Positions 50,621 through 60,829 are shown, counted from the stretch's first letter. The stretch: DNA of 64,000 nt from Lentibacillus sp. CBA3610 (GCF_013373365.1 NZ_CP035925.1:1426001-1490000); one strand, 5' to 3'. Translations and numbers: made by a program. Notes: generated from the sequence alone by a model not told the origin.

Positions 50621-51622
50621 TTATTGTCCGGCAATTTCATCCAACGTTGACAGCATACCTTCATATTCACTGTCAGGTTGCGCAACATAGCCTACTGATT
50701 CTGCCATTTCACCTGCGTTTTCAAGTGTATATTGTACAAAATTGTAGACTGATTCATTATCCTGCACTGCCGAATGTTTCACGTAGATGAATAATGGTCT
50801 TGAGAAAGGATTATAGTCACCTGATTGAACGGTTTCCTGATTTGGTTCTACTGGTTCACCACTATCGTTTACAATCGGAACTGCTTTCAGTTGATCTGAG
50901 TTTTCAGCATAGTAAGCATATCCGAAGTATCCGATAGCATTCGGCGAACCTGTTACACCCTGTACAAGCACATTGTCATCTTCAGACAAGGTCGCATCCT
51001 GACGAAATTCTCCTTCTTCTCCCAGTACGACTTCACTGAAGTAATCAGCTGTACCGGAATCTGCGCCCGGGCTGTAAAATTCGATCTCTTCATCCGGCCA
51101 TTCTTCGTTAAGATCAGACCATGTTGTGACACCGCCGTCTGCTGACCACATTTGATTCAATTGGTCAACTGTCAGCTGATCGACCCAGTCATTTTCCTGG
51201 TTAACCACAATTGACAGTCCGTCAAGCGCTATTTGAAATTCAGTGTATTCAATGCCTGCGTCTTCAAGTGCTTGTACTTCTTCATCTTCAATTGGACGGG
51301 AAGCATTTGAAATGTGCGTTTCACCGGCAGCGAACTTTTCAAAACCGCCGCCGCTTCCGGAACTGCCAATGCTCACACGTGCGTCCGGGTTTTCCGTTTG
51401 ATATTCTTCAGCAACAGCTTCCATAACTGGGAAGACGGTGGACGATCCATCGACGATAACTTCTGTTTGTTCACTGCTGGAGTCGCCATTCCCATCACTA
51501 TTTCCGCCATCAGCATTTCCGCTTTCCTCTCCATTCTCATTTCCTTCTGCATTGCCGCATGCTGCCAGCAATACAAGTAAAAATGATAACGCAAGTGCTG
51601 CAAATAAAGACCTTGACTTCAT
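50621..51622 (-). CDS. pstS: phosphate-binding lipoprotein
   Basis: 333 residues. Signal peptide with lipobox L-L-A-A-C (Cys 22), then an acidic Gly/Asn-rich linker and the phosphate-binding fold starting [10 protein letters not shown] and S-S-G-S-G-G-G. AGGGGGCTTATTAA lies before the ATG. It captures extracellular phosphate for PstCAB. Controlled by the PhoP box at 51705-51743. Confidence 0.95.
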   Translation of the reverse strand: MKSRSLFAALALSFLLVLLAACGNAEGNENGEESGNADGGNSDGNGDSSSEQTEVIVDGSSTVFPVMEAVAEEYQTENPDARVSIGSSGSGGGFEKFAAGETHISNASRPIEDEEVQALEDAGIEYTEFQIALDGLSIVVNQENDWVDQLTVDQLNQMWSADGGVTTWSDLNEEWPDEEIEFYSPGADSGTADYFSEVVLGEEGEFRQDATLSEDDNVLVQGVTGSPNAIGYFGYAYYAENSDQLKAVPIVNDSGEPVEPNQETVQSGDYNPFSRPLFIYVKHSAVQDNESVYNFVQYTLENAGEMAESVGYVAQPDSEYEGMLSTLDEIAGQ

Positions 51623-51704
51623 TTAATAAGCCCCCTGTTATAATGTGGTTTGTCAGGAACAGAATCTCGTTTCCCCTCCTGCAATTCCTATCGTAACGAA
51701 TGAG

Positions 51705-51743
51705 TATTAACCTTCTATGAATTAAGTGTAAAAATAATGTAAA
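51705..51743 (-). promoter_or_regulatory. PhoP box upstream of pstS
   Basis: Read leftward: TTTACA, 5 bases, TTTACA, 5 bases, TTCATA, 5 bases, TTAATA. These are four TT(A/C)ACA-like hexamers with exact 5-base spacing, the B. subtilis PhoP consensus. The array sits about 85 bases before the pstS start. Confidence 0.85.
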
Positions 51744-51793
51744 GTTGATAGATTTATAGTTGCTCCCCTTCTAACCTATAATCGAAATGAAAA

Positions 51794-51839
51794 CAAAAAA
51801 AGGGGCGTGATTTTTTTAAAATTTCACGCCCCTTTTTTG
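51794..51839. terminator. bidirectional terminator between pst and pbpA
   Basis: AAAAAAGGGGCGTGA and TCACGCCCCTTTTTT form a perfect stem. Confidence 0.85.
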
Positions 51840-51909
51840 CAGATTATTTCGATTGTAGGGGTAGAAGGAGGGATAGGAAAGTCGGCAAGCGATAGCGCGA
51901 TTGGCATTA

Positions 51910-51943
51910 ATAAAGCCTATACTCTTTCAAAAGAGTATAGGCT
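51910..51943 (-). terminator. terminator of pbpA
   Basis: GCCTATACTCTTT and AAAGAGTATAGGC pair over 13 bases; leftward it is followed by TTTATT. Confidence 0.7.
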
Positions 51944-51963
51944 GCCTGAGTTGGCGGACTTTA

Positions 51964-54036
51964 TTATTCTTCTTCATCTTCATCTTCGTCATTCTCTGAG
52001 TCAAAATAAGCGTCCAATATACCTTTACCTATATTATGGTTAATCGGATGGTCACTGCCTTTACCTGTATGTGGTACCATGACCGCAAAAGCAACTTCCG
52101 GGTCATCATACGGTGCATAACCGACAAGGGATGAGTTTTCCGTGGAAGCAACAACTTCGCCATCTTCAAAAATATCATATTCTGCTGTACCGGTCTTTCC
52201 AGCAGCATCGTATGGTTTATCAGCGAAATGTTTTGATGCTGTTCCATTCGGTTCCTGGAACACCCGGCGGAACCCTTCCTGAACACGCTCAATTTCACTG
52301 TCACTCATTTGGACCCGATTCATGACCTCTGTATTATGGCTTTTGTATACCGGACCAAGGCCTTCATCATGCGGGACCGGATTACGGATTTCTTTCATGA
52401 AATGCGGGCGCACCCGATAACCATCATTAGCTATTGTCGATACATACTGAGCCAGCTGCATCGTCGTATAACTGTCATACTGGCCAATTGAAAAGTGAAG
52501 TAAATTACCGGCGTCCGGGTTTGCCCCAACGTATCCGGTTGATTCATACGGGTAGTCAATGCCTGTACGGACACCTAACCCAAACTGGCCGAAATAATTG
52601 CGCAGTTCCTGGAACGTATCATAATTGATATCAATCGGTTGATTTCGCTGATAATTATATTCACCGCCCATACGCATGGCGATATAAAACATGTAAACGT
52701 TGGATGATTGCTCCAGTGCCTGATAATCATTAACCAAACCTAAATTTTGCCAGGAACTCATTTCTTCTGTTCCCTTTATTTTAATCGGCTCATCATAAAA
52801 TTGCTGACCGGGCTCAATCACATCCGAGTGATAACCTGCCAGAACCGTAGCACCTTTAATGGACGATCCGGGTGCATTGGCATTATAGAGATTAGCTGTT
52901 CCGGTATTGGAAAATTCATTCTCATCATGATCGTACTGCTGTCCGCTTGCAGCAAGGATTTCACCTGTATCGGGATCCATAACGACAGCCATGGCATTTT
53001 CCAGATTTTCATTTTCATTGGGATATTCCGAAATCGCTGTTTGCATTTCTTCACGGATTATACTATCAAGTTCCTGCTGCAGTTCCATATCAATCGTCAG
53101 GACAAGATCTTTTCCGCGTTGACCTTCAACCACGACATCGGAATCAACAACCGTGCCATCATTATTAGTTGTGTATTGAATTTTTTCTTTACGCCCTCTC
53201 AGCACACTTTCATATTGCTCTTCCAATCCGCTGTTTCCAACTCGGTCATTCCGGCTGTATCCTCTGGAGAGATAATAATCCTCTTGATCCGCCGGGATCC
53301 CTTGGGACTGGGACGTGATGGAACCGGCAAAGTCGCGGAATGTTTCCTCATACGGATATTCCCGATTCCAGTCAGTTGTTGCATTAACACCGGGTAATTC
53401 ATCCAATCGTGCAGATACGCGCGCAAATTCTTCAGGCGTTACATCATCATTTTTTATCACTTGCGGTGTCAGCGCCTGTGCTTTATCCATTTCCTTTTTT
53501 ATGGCAATGACTTCAAGTTGCTGTTTTGAAAAATCATTAAGCTCGTCTTCATCTATTCGGTCGAGCATTTCATTATATGCTTCACCATCGTCCATTTCTT
53601 CCGTTTCTTCCTGAGACATCAAACTTTCAGCTTCTTCCGTGTTCTTTAAGTACCAATATTCTTGTTTATTCCGTTCGGTCACACCATCAAGATGCTCTTC
53701 TGAATCCATGGAAATATATTCTGACAAATTTTCAGCGACTTCCAGCCTGTCCTCTGCCTGTATTCCTTTTTCAGGTGTGTATGTTATCGCGTATTCGGCA
53801 TCATTTCCAACAATCAAATCACCATTACGGTCGTACATTTTTCCACGGGGAACCGAGACTGCTGTTGTATCATTAGTGGTCCGATCAATCTCAGCCTGAA
53901 ATGCTTCCCCATTTAAAATCTGAACAACACCCAGCTGGAGTACTAATGCCGAAAACAATAAAAAAACAATAAAAAATAAAATATTCAAACGAAAGGGAAG
54001 TTGCGCCTTCTTTCTTTTCTTCATTTTTGAAAACAT
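51964..54036 (-). CDS. pbpA: class B penicillin-binding protein (PbpA/PBP2A type)
   Basis: 690 residues. One N-terminal membrane helix (about 15-40), dimerisation domain (S-V-P-R-G-K-M-Y-D-R-N-G), and a transpeptidase domain with S-S-I-K-G (active Ser), S-S-N and K-T-G-T-A-E. This is the elongasome PBP. GGGTGAGGAATC precedes the ATG. The C-terminal tail is D/E-rich. Located next to pst as yqgF/pbpA in B. subtilis. Confidence 0.93.
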   Translation of the reverse strand: MFSKMKKRKKAQLPFRLNILFFIVFLLFSALVLQLGVVQILNGEAFQAEIDRTTNDTTAVSVPRGKMYDRNGDLIVGNDAEYAITYTPEKGIQAEDRLEVAENLSEYISMDSEEHLDGVTERNKQEYWYLKNTEEAESLMSQEETEEMDDGEAYNEMLDRIDEDELNDFSKQQLEVIAIKKEMDKAQALTPQVIKNDDVTPEEFARVSARLDELPGVNATTDWNREYPYEETFRDFAGSITSQSQGIPADQEDYYLSRGYSRNDRVGNSGLEEQYESVLRGRKEKIQYTTNNDGTVVDSDVVVEGQRGKDLVLTIDMELQQELDSIIREEMQTAISEYPNENENLENAMAVVMDPDTGEILAASGQQYDHDENEFSNTGTANLYNANAPGSSIKGATVLAGYHSDVIEPGQQFYDEPIKIKGTEEMSSWQNLGLVNDYQALEQSSNVYMFYIAMRMGGEYNYQRNQPIDINYDTFQELRNYFGQFGLGVRTGIDYPYESTGYVGANPDAGNLLHFSIGQYDSYTTMQLAQYVSTIANDGYRVRPHFMKEIRNPVPHDEGLGPVYKSHNTEVMNRVQMSDSEIERVQEGFRRVFQEPNGTASKHFADKPYDAAGKTGTAEYDIFEDGEVVASTENSSLVGYAPYDDPEVAFAVMVPHTGKGSDHPINHNIGKGILDAYFDSENDEDEDEEE

Positions 54037-54109
54037 GATTCCTCACCCTATGCCTCAAGCATTTATACCATTACATTATAACATTTATTCAGCTGAATTC
54101 TAAGAGATT

Positions 54110-55387
54110 TTATCGATTTTTTTCGTCAGTCAATGGCTCTTTCGTAATCGCATCCTTTTTGCCTGCACTCCCCAGATAGATGTTTTTTACGAATACATAA
54201 ATAAACAAATGGCCAAGACCAAATACAGCGAGCAAATATGGAATAATTGTTTCTGCCGGAAAAAGTGTGACAGCTATTATGAAAATGCCTATCGACAGAA
54301 CCCTGCCGACATCAACAAACAGTTCCCTTACAACAATATATTCGACCCGAAGCTCCTTGGCTTTCCATGCCTTACCAATCACATCGTAGGTTAAGGAGGC
54401 ATATGGCACGTTAACGATCGGATACGCAAGTCCGATCAGGGCGGCATAAATCATCAGCTGAACATAACTTATATTGAACAAAATAATATATATGGAAAAA
54501 TATAGGATTAATGCTCCAGTCAGAATAGCCTTTTTTCTTAAAGAGGGTTTGACCCATTTCGTTACGATGAAATAAAAGACAAATGATAAGCCTGACAGGA
54601 ACAAGTTAAATACCCCTAAAGCAAATTCACTTTGGGTTGTAATGAATACCCAGATGGTAATGACAAATAAAAAAATGCCTTCCCGGAGTCCTTGCGACAC
54701 ATGGGCGTTTAGAATTCTTTTCCAATTTTTATTGTGGCTTCGTTCAGTCAGAACACGCTTGAAATGAAAAAGTCCTTCTGCCGGTCTGCGCTTCAGGAAA
54801 AAACTGCACACAACAGCACCGATAAATAAGATGAACGAGATTGTAAAAATCACACTATACCCTATATTCTCCTGCATACTGGCGATGATGGTACCGGCAA
54901 GCAGTGGGCCGATCATGCCTGCAAATGACTGCAGCACCCCGAGAAATCCATTAAAAAAATCCCTTGATTCAGGCTCCGTAATCTCAAATGTGAGCACATT
55001 AAATGCCAGCCAGTAAAAACCGGATCCAATACCCAGTAAACTTCCAAGCATAAAATTATAGGTGGCCGCCTGTTCGGCAATCAGTAATACACTCAAAAAA
55101 AATAGAGATAAGAAAATCACCCCTAAACGTAATACGATAACCCGATCAACTTTCTTGGCTATTTTTCCCGCCAGTATAAAGGTAAGCGGCTGGAATACAT
55201 AGATCCCCAGGTTGTAAAAGGCGATGGTCATGTAGTCTCCAGCCTGCTTCCATAAGTAAATGTTTACAAAGGTGTTGGAAAGGAAAATACTAAGGGAATA
55301 CAGTCCCCCTATGACCAACAGCAAGATAAGGTCACGGCTGATTTCAATTTTTCCTGCGATGTTTTCTAGGCTTTTATGCATATCCAT
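54110..55387 (-). CDS. yqgE: MFS transporter, YqgE type
   Basis: 425 residues with twelve hydrophobic segments and a conserved central loop K-R-R-P-A-E-G-L-F-H-F. It matches the YqgE-type MFS carriers by size and position between pbpA and sodA. Substrate unknown. An N-terminal amphipathic leader of about 20 residues precedes the first helix. Confidence 0.82.
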   Translation of the reverse strand: MDMHKSLENIAGKIEISRDLILLLVIGGLYSLSIFLSNTFVNIYLWKQAGDYMTIAFYNLGIYVFQPLTFILAGKIAKKVDRVIVLRLGVIFLSLFFLSVLLIAEQAATYNFMLGSLLGIGSGFYWLAFNVLTFEITEPESRDFFNGFLGVLQSFAGMIGPLLAGTIIASMQENIGYSVIFTISFILFIGAVVCSFFLKRRPAEGLFHFKRVLTERSHNKNWKRILNAHVSQGLREGIFLFVITIWVFITTQSEFALGVFNLFLSGLSFVFYFIVTKWVKPSLRKKAILTGALILYFSIYIILFNISYVQLMIYAALIGLAYPIVNVPYASLTYDVIGKAWKAKELRVEYIVVRELFVDVGRVLSIGIFIIAVTLFPAETIIPYLLAVFGLGHLFIYVFVKNIYLGSAGKKDAITKEPLTDEKNR

Positions 55388-55493
55388 TGCTCCTTTTCGT
55401 TCATTTATAGTGTGAACAAATCAAAGTCAGATATGCAGTAGTGAAAAAGACGAGAGCCTCTGTCCGCGCCTTTCCCTGTATCAGCAAAAAGTA

Positions 55494-55535
55494 AAAAACT
55501 TCGGCATTCGCTGTGATTTAACGAATGCCGAAGCT
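55494..55535 (-). terminator. terminator of sodA
   Basis: CTTCGGCATTCG and CGAATGCCGAAG are perfect 12-base complements followed leftward by TTTTTTAC. Confidence 0.85.
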
Positions 55536-55551
55536 TGTCTAACGTATATGC

Positions 55552-56163
55552 TTATTTCGCTTCATTATAATTTTTTGTTACTTGATCCCAGTTGACAACA
55601 TTCCAAAATGCAGCAACATATTCAGGGCGTTTGTTTTGATATTTCAGATAGTAGGCATGCTCCCAAACGTCAAGACCCAAAATTGGTGTTTTGCCTTCCA
55701 TTAATGGTGTATCCTGGTTTGGTGTATCTGTAATCTCCAGTTCACCATTGTTTACAACGAGCCATGCCCAGCCTGAGCCAAAGCGTCCTTTTGCAGCATT
55801 TTCGAAAGCTTCCTTGAATTTTTCAAAACTTCCGAATTTACTATTGATCTTATCGGCTAATTCGCCTGATGGTTCACCACCGCCATTCGGTGACATGACC
55901 TTCCAAAACAGGCTATGGTTGGCATGCCCGCCGCCATTGTTGCGGACAGCAGTGCGAATGTCTTCAGGAACAGCATCTAGATTGCTGACTAAGTCCTCAA
56001 CAGATTTACTCTCAAGGTCTGCTTTCCCTTCAACCGCAGCATTCAGCTTGGTTACATAAGTATTGTGATGCTTTGTGTGGTGAATATTCATGGTTTCTTT
56101 GTCGATAGTAGGTTCTAAAGCATCGTAAGCGTATGGTAGTTCTGGTAGTTCAAATTTTGCCAT
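55552..56163 (-). CDS. sodA: manganese superoxide dismutase
   Basis: 203 residues starting [11 protein letters not shown]. Metal ligands: H in N-I-H-H-T-K-H-H, H in N-H-S-L-F-W, and D-V-W-E-H-A-Y. The G-G-x-x-N-H and W-A-W-L-V motifs suit Mn/Fe SOD. It converts superoxide to peroxide and oxygen. GGAGGATATTAAAA precedes the ATG. The 304 bases upstream to the tRNA-Phe gene hold no further feature I can support. Confidence 0.95.
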   Translation of the reverse strand: MAKFELPELPYAYDALEPTIDKETMNIHHTKHHNTYVTKLNAAVEGKADLESKSVEDLVSNLDAVPEDIRTAVRNNGGGHANHSLFWKVMSPNGGGEPSGELADKINSKFGSFEKFKEAFENAAKGRFGSGWAWLVVNNGELEITDTPNQDTPLMEGKTPILGLDVWEHAYYLKYQNKRPEYVAAFWNVVNWDQVTKNYNEAK

Positions 56164-56467
56164 TTTTAATATCCTCCTTTGATTCTTTTTAAAAGGATTG
56201 AAAATTCACCCTTTACATTTAAGGCTATCAGAGCCAACACGTACATGCAAATTAAATGCATTTCTTCCAAGGTGTGAATAGTGAAATCATTCACTTCAGT
56301 GGATTGATGGGAACTCAGGCTAAATTATAAGTCTTGTCGCAGCTCTCATTGTATTCATCCTGCAGATTCAAAAACCACTGATTGAAGTTTCACTATATCT
56401 GTACCCATTCTCAATATGTACAAAACTTACATAAACAAAAAAACAAGCAACTGCTTGTTTGGAAAGA

Positions 56468-56540
<73 letters not shown>

Positions 56541-56631
56541 GGATTATAGGTTTCATTTTGTAATATAGTTCTCGCACCATAATATTGTTTCGATGTTGAT
56601 TCGAGGATGCTTTGTGTTCGTCGTGTTGCAA

Positions 56632-56700
56632 GGTCTTTCGGTGAAGCTTCACTCCTCACAAGCCTGCACATGGAAGCCTATTCGATGAGGCTTGCGGCTT
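56632..56700. repeat. dispersed repeat family 2, copy 2
   Basis: Contains GGTCTTTCGGTGAAGCTTC and TTCGATGAGGCTTGCGGCTT. It is similar to the copy at 41375 and follows the tRNA-Phe fragment, suggesting that the repeat accompanied a rearrangement here. Confidence 0.45.
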
Positions 56701-56725
56701 GCTCTACCGACTGAGCTACCGAGCC
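56701..56725 (-). pseudogene. tRNA-Phe 5' fragment (25 bases)
   Basis: The 25 bases GGCTCGGTAGCTCAGTCGGT plus AGAGC duplicate the 5' part of tRNA-Phe (56516-56540) exactly. The rest of the cloverleaf is replaced by repeat family 2 sequence. Confidence 0.8.
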
Positions 56726-56760
56726 TTATTTAATTCTGACATCTGACCTCTGGTTATGTA

Positions 56761-56853
56761 TGGAGGAGGTAGAGGGATTCGAACCCCCGCGCGGTTTGAC
56801 CCGCCTGTCGGTTTTCAAGACCGATCCCTTCAGCCAGACTTGGGTATACCTCC
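56761..56853 (-). tRNA. tRNA-Ser(TGA)
   Basis: 93 bases with a long variable arm, anticodon TGA; CCA encoded. Confidence 0.95.
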
Positions 56854-56862
56854 GAATGTTGA

Positions 56863-56939
56863 TGGTGGACCCTGCAGGATTCGAACCTGCGACCGATCGG
56901 TTATGAGCCGATAGCTCTGACCAGCTGAGCTAAGGGTCC
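56863..56939 (-). tRNA. tRNA-Ile2(CAT)
   Basis: 77 bases with CCA. The anticodon is CAT, but the acceptor GGACCCT and body match the tRNA-Ile2 read by lysidine, not Met. Confidence 0.85.
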
Positions 56940-56970
56940 GTATAGTAGCATTTTAAAAAATTTATCATTA

Positions 56971-57047
56971 TGGGGCGACCGGTGGGGATCGAACCCACGT
57001 ATGCCGGAGCCACAATCCGGTGCGTTAACCACTTCGCCACGGCCGCC
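56971..57047 (-). tRNA. tRNA-His(GTG)
   Basis: 77 bases with CCA; anticodon GTG, extra 5' G and C73 as in tRNA-His. Confidence 0.95.
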
Positions 57048-57065
57048 ATCAATCTTTGATTATAA

Positions 57066-57139
57066 TAGCGGTGGAGGGGATCGAACCCACGACCTCACGG
57101 GTATGAACCGTACGCTCTCGCCAGCTGAGCTACACCGCC
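57066..57139 (-). tRNA. tRNA-Met(CAT), elongator
   Basis: 74 bases, anticodon CAT, acceptor GGCGGTG; the G1-U72 pair matches the elongator form of Bacillus. Confidence 0.92.
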
Positions 57140-57142
57140 ACA

Positions 57143-57217
57143 TGGCTCCACAGGCAGGATTCGAACCTGCGACCGATCGGTTAACAGCCGATAGCTCTAC
57201 CACTGAGCTACTGTGGA
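57143..57217 (-). tRNA. tRNA-Asn(GTT)
   Basis: 75 bases with CCA, anticodon GTT; the first gene of the leftward cluster. Confidence 0.95.
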
Positions 57218-57406
57218 ATAATTTAATATGGGCTATCAATGCATTATTACTTAATGCATTATGCAGTCACTTATTAATCAGCGACGAAATATAATTTACC
57301 ATGTCCGACAGAATCTGTCAATGACCTATCTGAATGAAATTTATGTAACTCAAGTTAAAATGCAAGCGACATTTAATAATATACCATGTTAACAAATAAT
57401 TTTCAA

Positions 57407-57440
57407 TTAAAAAGAGGTGTTTTTAACACACCCCTTTTAC
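57407..57440 (-). terminator. terminator of the Na/Pi cotransporter gene
   Basis: AAAAGGGGTGT and ACACCTCTTTT form a stem with one mismatch, followed by T residues leftward. Confidence 0.65.
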
Positions 57441-57443
57441 TTT

Positions 57444-59069
57444 TTATTCACCTAAAACAGTTTCTGCAATATTGGAAGCATGGTCACCGATACGTTCAAG
57501 GTTGCTGATGATGTCAACAAAAACGATTCCGGCTGACCCGCTGCAAAGCCCTTCGTTCATGCGAATAATATGCTTTTTGCGGTAATTGCGTTCCATTCTG
57601 TCAATTTGATCCTCTTTTTGAACAACAGCCAGTGCCTCTTCGCGATCCATATTTTCCAGTGCTGTAACTGCCTGTTTCACTGTCATAATTGTCAAGTCAA
57701 ACATATTATTCAAATCTTCCTGAGCCTGCTCTGTCAAGTGAACTTTATTGGATATTTTATAATCAATTAATTCGATAATATTTTCAAAATGGTCACCGAT
57801 GCGTTCGATGTCCCGTACTGAGTCCATTAATACTGTATGCTTGGCACTGTCCATTTCAGACATCGATTCACCGGATAATTCCACCAAATATTCCGTAATG
57901 CGCTGATCCAAATTGTTGAGTGCCCCTTCAACTTGCATGGATATTTCCGAATGCTTCTGATTTTGTGTTGTTAAATACAAATTCGTTTCTTCAAGTCCTT
58001 TATACGCATATTCACCCATCCGGATAATTTCTGCTTTTGCCTGATCCAAAGCAAGTGTGGATGATTGCTGAATGAAAATCGGGTCCAAATGTTTTGGGTT
58101 ATATTCAACAATCGCGTCATCACCAGGAACTATTTTCGTCACGATCCAGGCAAGCGCCCCAATAAATGGAAATTGAATAATAAGGTTGGCCAGGTTAAAG
58201 CTTCCATGCGCAAAGGCAATCGTCATTTCCGGATTGAGCCCAAATGAGGATTGCAAATACATGACATATTGCGTGAAAAGCCCAAGTAACAGTACCCCAA
58301 TTACAGCACCAGCAACGTTAAAAATGACGTGAACTAAGGCGGTCCGTCTGGCTGCAACCGATGCACCAATTGATGCGAGAACCGCTGTGATCGTTGTTCC
58401 GATATTATCCCCGAACAATACCGGCAGTGCAGCCTCCAGACTAATGGCGCCTTCTGAAAACAGTCCTTGGAGAATACCAATTGTAGCAGTTGAACTTTGC
58501 ACAATAACTGTAAATAATGTCCCAATGACAACACCTAAGATGGAATGCTCACTCATACTGACTGTAAGATCCTGAAATGCCTGTACTTCACGTAATGGTG
58601 ACATCCCGCTGCTCATTAATTCCAATCCAAAGAACAACGCACCAAAACCAAAGACAGCTTGTCCGATGTTACTAACTTTTTGGCTTTTAAAGAAAAACAA
58701 TAGAAAACTGCCGACAGCTATGATAGGTAACGCGTATTCACCTAAGTCAATACCGATTATGAAAGCTGTAACGGTTGTCCCGACGTTAGCCCCCATAATG
58801 ACACCGATTGCCTGTCTCAAGGTCATAAAACCGGCATTAACCAAACCGACTGTCAAAACAGTTGTCCCGGAACTGCTCTGAATGAGTATCGTTACGACAA
58901 TACCGGCCAAAACACCAAGAAATGGATTGCTGGTCGTTTTGTCAAGGATATCCCGCAGCCTGTCACCGGCAGATTTCTGCAGGCCTTCCCCCATATATTT
59001 TATACCCAGCAGGAAGATACCTAATCCGCCGATAAATTGAAATATCAGTGTTTGCACATCGATATCCAA
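57444..59069 (-). CDS. Na/Pi cotransporter family protein with PhoU-like tail
   Basis: 541 residues. Two inverted sodium/phosphate cotransporter repeats each carry Q-S-S-S-G/A-T (I-Q-S-S-S-G-T-T and V-Q-S-S-T-A-T). The C-terminal 200 residues form a PhoU-like helical domain. The family is NptA/PF02690 (YqeW in B. subtilis). It likely exports or imports phosphate driven by sodium, a useful trait in a saline habitat. Confidence 0.9.
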   Translation of the reverse strand: MDIDVQTLIFQFIGGLGIFLLGIKYMGEGLQKSAGDRLRDILDKTTSNPFLGVLAGIVVTILIQSSSGTTVLTVGLVNAGFMTLRQAIGVIMGANVGTTVTAFIIGIDLGEYALPIIAVGSFLLFFFKSQKVSNIGQAVFGFGALFFGLELMSSGMSPLREVQAFQDLTVSMSEHSILGVVIGTLFTVIVQSSTATIGILQGLFSEGAISLEAALPVLFGDNIGTTITAVLASIGASVAARRTALVHVIFNVAGAVIGVLLLGLFTQYVMYLQSSFGLNPEMTIAFAHGSFNLANLIIQFPFIGALAWIVTKIVPGDDAIVEYNPKHLDPIFIQQSSTLALDQAKAEIIRMGEYAYKGLEETNLYLTTQNQKHSEISMQVEGALNNLDQRITEYLVELSGESMSEMDSAKHTVLMDSVRDIERIGDHFENIIELIDYKISNKVHLTEQAQEDLNNMFDLTIMTVKQAVTALENMDREEALAVVQKEDQIDRMERNYRKKHIIRMNEGLCSGSAGIVFVDIISNLERIGDHASNIAETVLGE

Positions 59070-59304
59070 AGATTATTCCACCCTTCGAACATTGCTGAAA
59101 TTTGTCACATACCTTCCCCATTATTAATGCACTATTGATAGTTTGTAAAGGCCATTACCGAAAACTTAACATAAAATTTACATTCCGATGTTATTTATTA
59201 GTTACCCATATATCGTACATTTCATTCTTAGCATTTAAACTAACTTGCTGCACTTTCGAATAGTCCCGTCTCCACCAATATCACGTTTAACAAAGAATTC
59301 ACAA

Positions 59305-59338
59305 AAATACTCATGAATCCCTATGATCCATGAGTATT
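59305..59338 (-). terminator. terminator of the NfeD gene
   Basis: ATACTCATG and CATGAGTAT pair perfectly; leftward followed by TTTTTG; overlaps the gene end. Confidence 0.72.
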
Positions 59339-59980
59339 ATTTCGGTGTTCATTTTCAATTATTTCGACTAAAATTTTTGTTCCATCTACATGGGTTACCT
59401 TAACGGCACTGTTTTTAGGAATCCATTCGGCATTTGAAACAGCACTGTAATTTTTATTATCAACACGTATTGTCCCGACCGGACGCAAATCACTTAATGT
59501 GACGCCCTGTTTCTCGAGTAATTTTTTATAATCCTGGTTCATGGAATTATAACCTTTTTCCGTTGTCAGCTGATCCTTTAACGTTATTTTGGACCACATA
59601 TTCCGGCGTTTAAATACTTTTAAAAATAAGGGTGACGAAAACCCTCCAATCAGCACACCAATAACCGCGTATAAACCTGCGAATAAATTTGGTGCAGCCA
59701 ATGCGACTGCGAGAAGCATACAGGCGAGGCCGATTGTTGCAAGTGTCCCGTCATTAACGACTTTACCATCAATCATAATAAGTAATATTCCAGCCAGATA
59801 AATAATAAGCATAATGATAAATGAGCCTGTTTCAAGGTAAGCTGTAAAATAAACGGTAATAAAGCCTAAACCAAGCAATCCAAAAATACCACGCATATTT
59901 ACCAGAAGTTCACCGATAAGGAATAATGTAGCAAATCCAGTCAAAATAAAGCCGATCCAGTCCAATGAAAAGATATCCAT
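59321..59980 (-). CDS. NfeD-family membrane protein
   Basis: 219 residues from ATG 59980 (GGGGGAGTGATGAG upstream). Four or five membrane helices (about 8-140) followed by a C-terminal OB-like NfeD domain (P-V-G-T-I-R-V-D-N-K-N-Y ... V-T-H-V-D-G-T-K). NfeD proteins pair with SPFH/flotillin membrane proteins (YqfA) and S49-type proteases. No flotillin gene is adjacent here. Confidence 0.85.
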   Translation of the reverse strand: MDIFSLDWIGFILTGFATLFLIGELLVNMRGIFGLLGLGFITVYFTAYLETGSFIIMLIIYLAGILLIMIDGKVVNDGTLATIGLACMLLAVALAAPNLFAGLYAVIGVLIGGFSSPLFLKVFKRRNMWSKITLKDQLTTEKGYNSMNQDYKKLLEKQGVTLSDLRPVGTIRVDNKNYSAVSNAEWIPKNSAVKVTHVDGTKILVEIIENEHRNNTHGS

Positions 59981-60057
59981 CTCATCACTCCCCCATTCCC
60001 TTACTACACTTATACGGTGTTGGTTCAATATTGGTTTCATTTTAAGGAGCAAAAAGT

Positions 60058-60387
60058 ATGAATGCAATTAAAAAACTGCTTCTATATACATTTATAATCC
60101 TTTTCCTGATTAGTGTCCATAAAGATTTAACTGTTGGAACATCATTAAACCCTGACACGGATTCACAAAATCAAACACATATGATTGAACAAGAAGAAAG
60201 GACAGTCCTGAAAGTACAAGTCAGTACTGGGGAAACTGTCCTGTCCATTGCAGAACGCATTAATCCACAGGATAGCAATCATTTGGATATTTCACAAGTT
60301 TTGGATGATTTCCGGGCATTAAACCCCGATGTCGAACCAACCCATATTACACCCGGGGAATATTATTATTTTCCGTTATATCATTAG
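60058..60387 (+). CDS. yqfZ: LysM-like domain protein, YqfZ type
   Basis: 109 residues, TAAGGAGC upstream. Membrane helix or signal at 7-24, then a LysM-like segment V-S-T-G-E-T-V-L-S-I-A-E-R-I-N-P and L-N-P-D-V-E-P-T-H-I-T-P-G-E-Y-Y-Y-F-P. Matches YqfZ in size and place. It probably binds peptidoglycan. Divergent from NfeD. Confidence 0.75.
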   Translation: MNAIKKLLLYTFIILFLISVHKDLTVGTSLNPDTDSQNQTHMIEQEERTVLKVQVSTGETVLSIAERINPQDSNHLDISQVLDDFRALNPDVEPTHITPGEYYYFPLYH

Positions 60388-60420
60388 AAAAAGGGACTGA
60401 AAAAAATTCAGCCCCTTTTC
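60387..60420. terminator. convergent terminator
   Basis: AAAAGGGACTGAA and TTCAGCCCCTTTT form a near-perfect stem between convergent genes. Confidence 0.72.
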
Positions 60421-60421
60421 G

Positions 60422-60829
60422 TTAAACAAATGGAAGTATAAACAGTGTAATCAGGATGGAAATTGCACCTGCAATGATTGCCGTATTACCAAGCGTTTCC
60501 GTACCTCGGTTTCTTGATATAAAGCCCACTATAATCCCTGCGCCACCAAGGATGATTGGCATCATGAAATACGAGATAATCGATAACGCCAGCGCAATCC
60601 ATCCAAAAGCACTATTCGCCTCTGTGCCATCTTCATCTGAATCAACTGGCTCGTCGATGTCATCCGCAGTCATTTCATTAGCAAATTCCTCATCCCGCCT
60701 GCTTTGGACTTCTTCCACACGCGGTTCATCGCCGCCATAATCGGTGGCAACCATATCGTCTCTATCCGATTCTTCTTCCAGCTTTGGTCCGTTTTCCGCA
60801 CTGTTCAGCCGTCGATTGTCTTCATCCAT
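60422..60829 (-). CDS. membrane protein, YqfX-like
   Basis: 135 residues from ATG 60829 (AGAGAGGT upstream). A long acidic N-terminus (70 residues) precedes two membrane helices with G-G-A-G-I-I-V-G-F in between, resembling DUF4190/YqfX-type proteins. Position between yqfZ and yqfT agrees. Function unknown. Confidence 0.65.
   Translation of the reverse strand: MDEDNRRLNSAENGPKLEEESDRDDMVATDYGGDEPRVEEVQSRRDEEFANEMTADDIDEPVDSDEDGTEANSAFGWIALALSIISYFMMPIILGGAGIIVGFISRNRGTETLGNTAIIAGAISILITLFILPFV

Noticed and set aside
52747..53397. 216-codon rightward ORF opposite pbpA
   Set aside because: Antisense to an intact pbpA; no ribosome binding site or family motif.
57001..57294. 97-codon rightward ORF over the tRNA cluster
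   Set aside because: It runs antisense through tRNA-His, tRNA-Met and tRNA-Asn; a known artefact of tRNA clusters.
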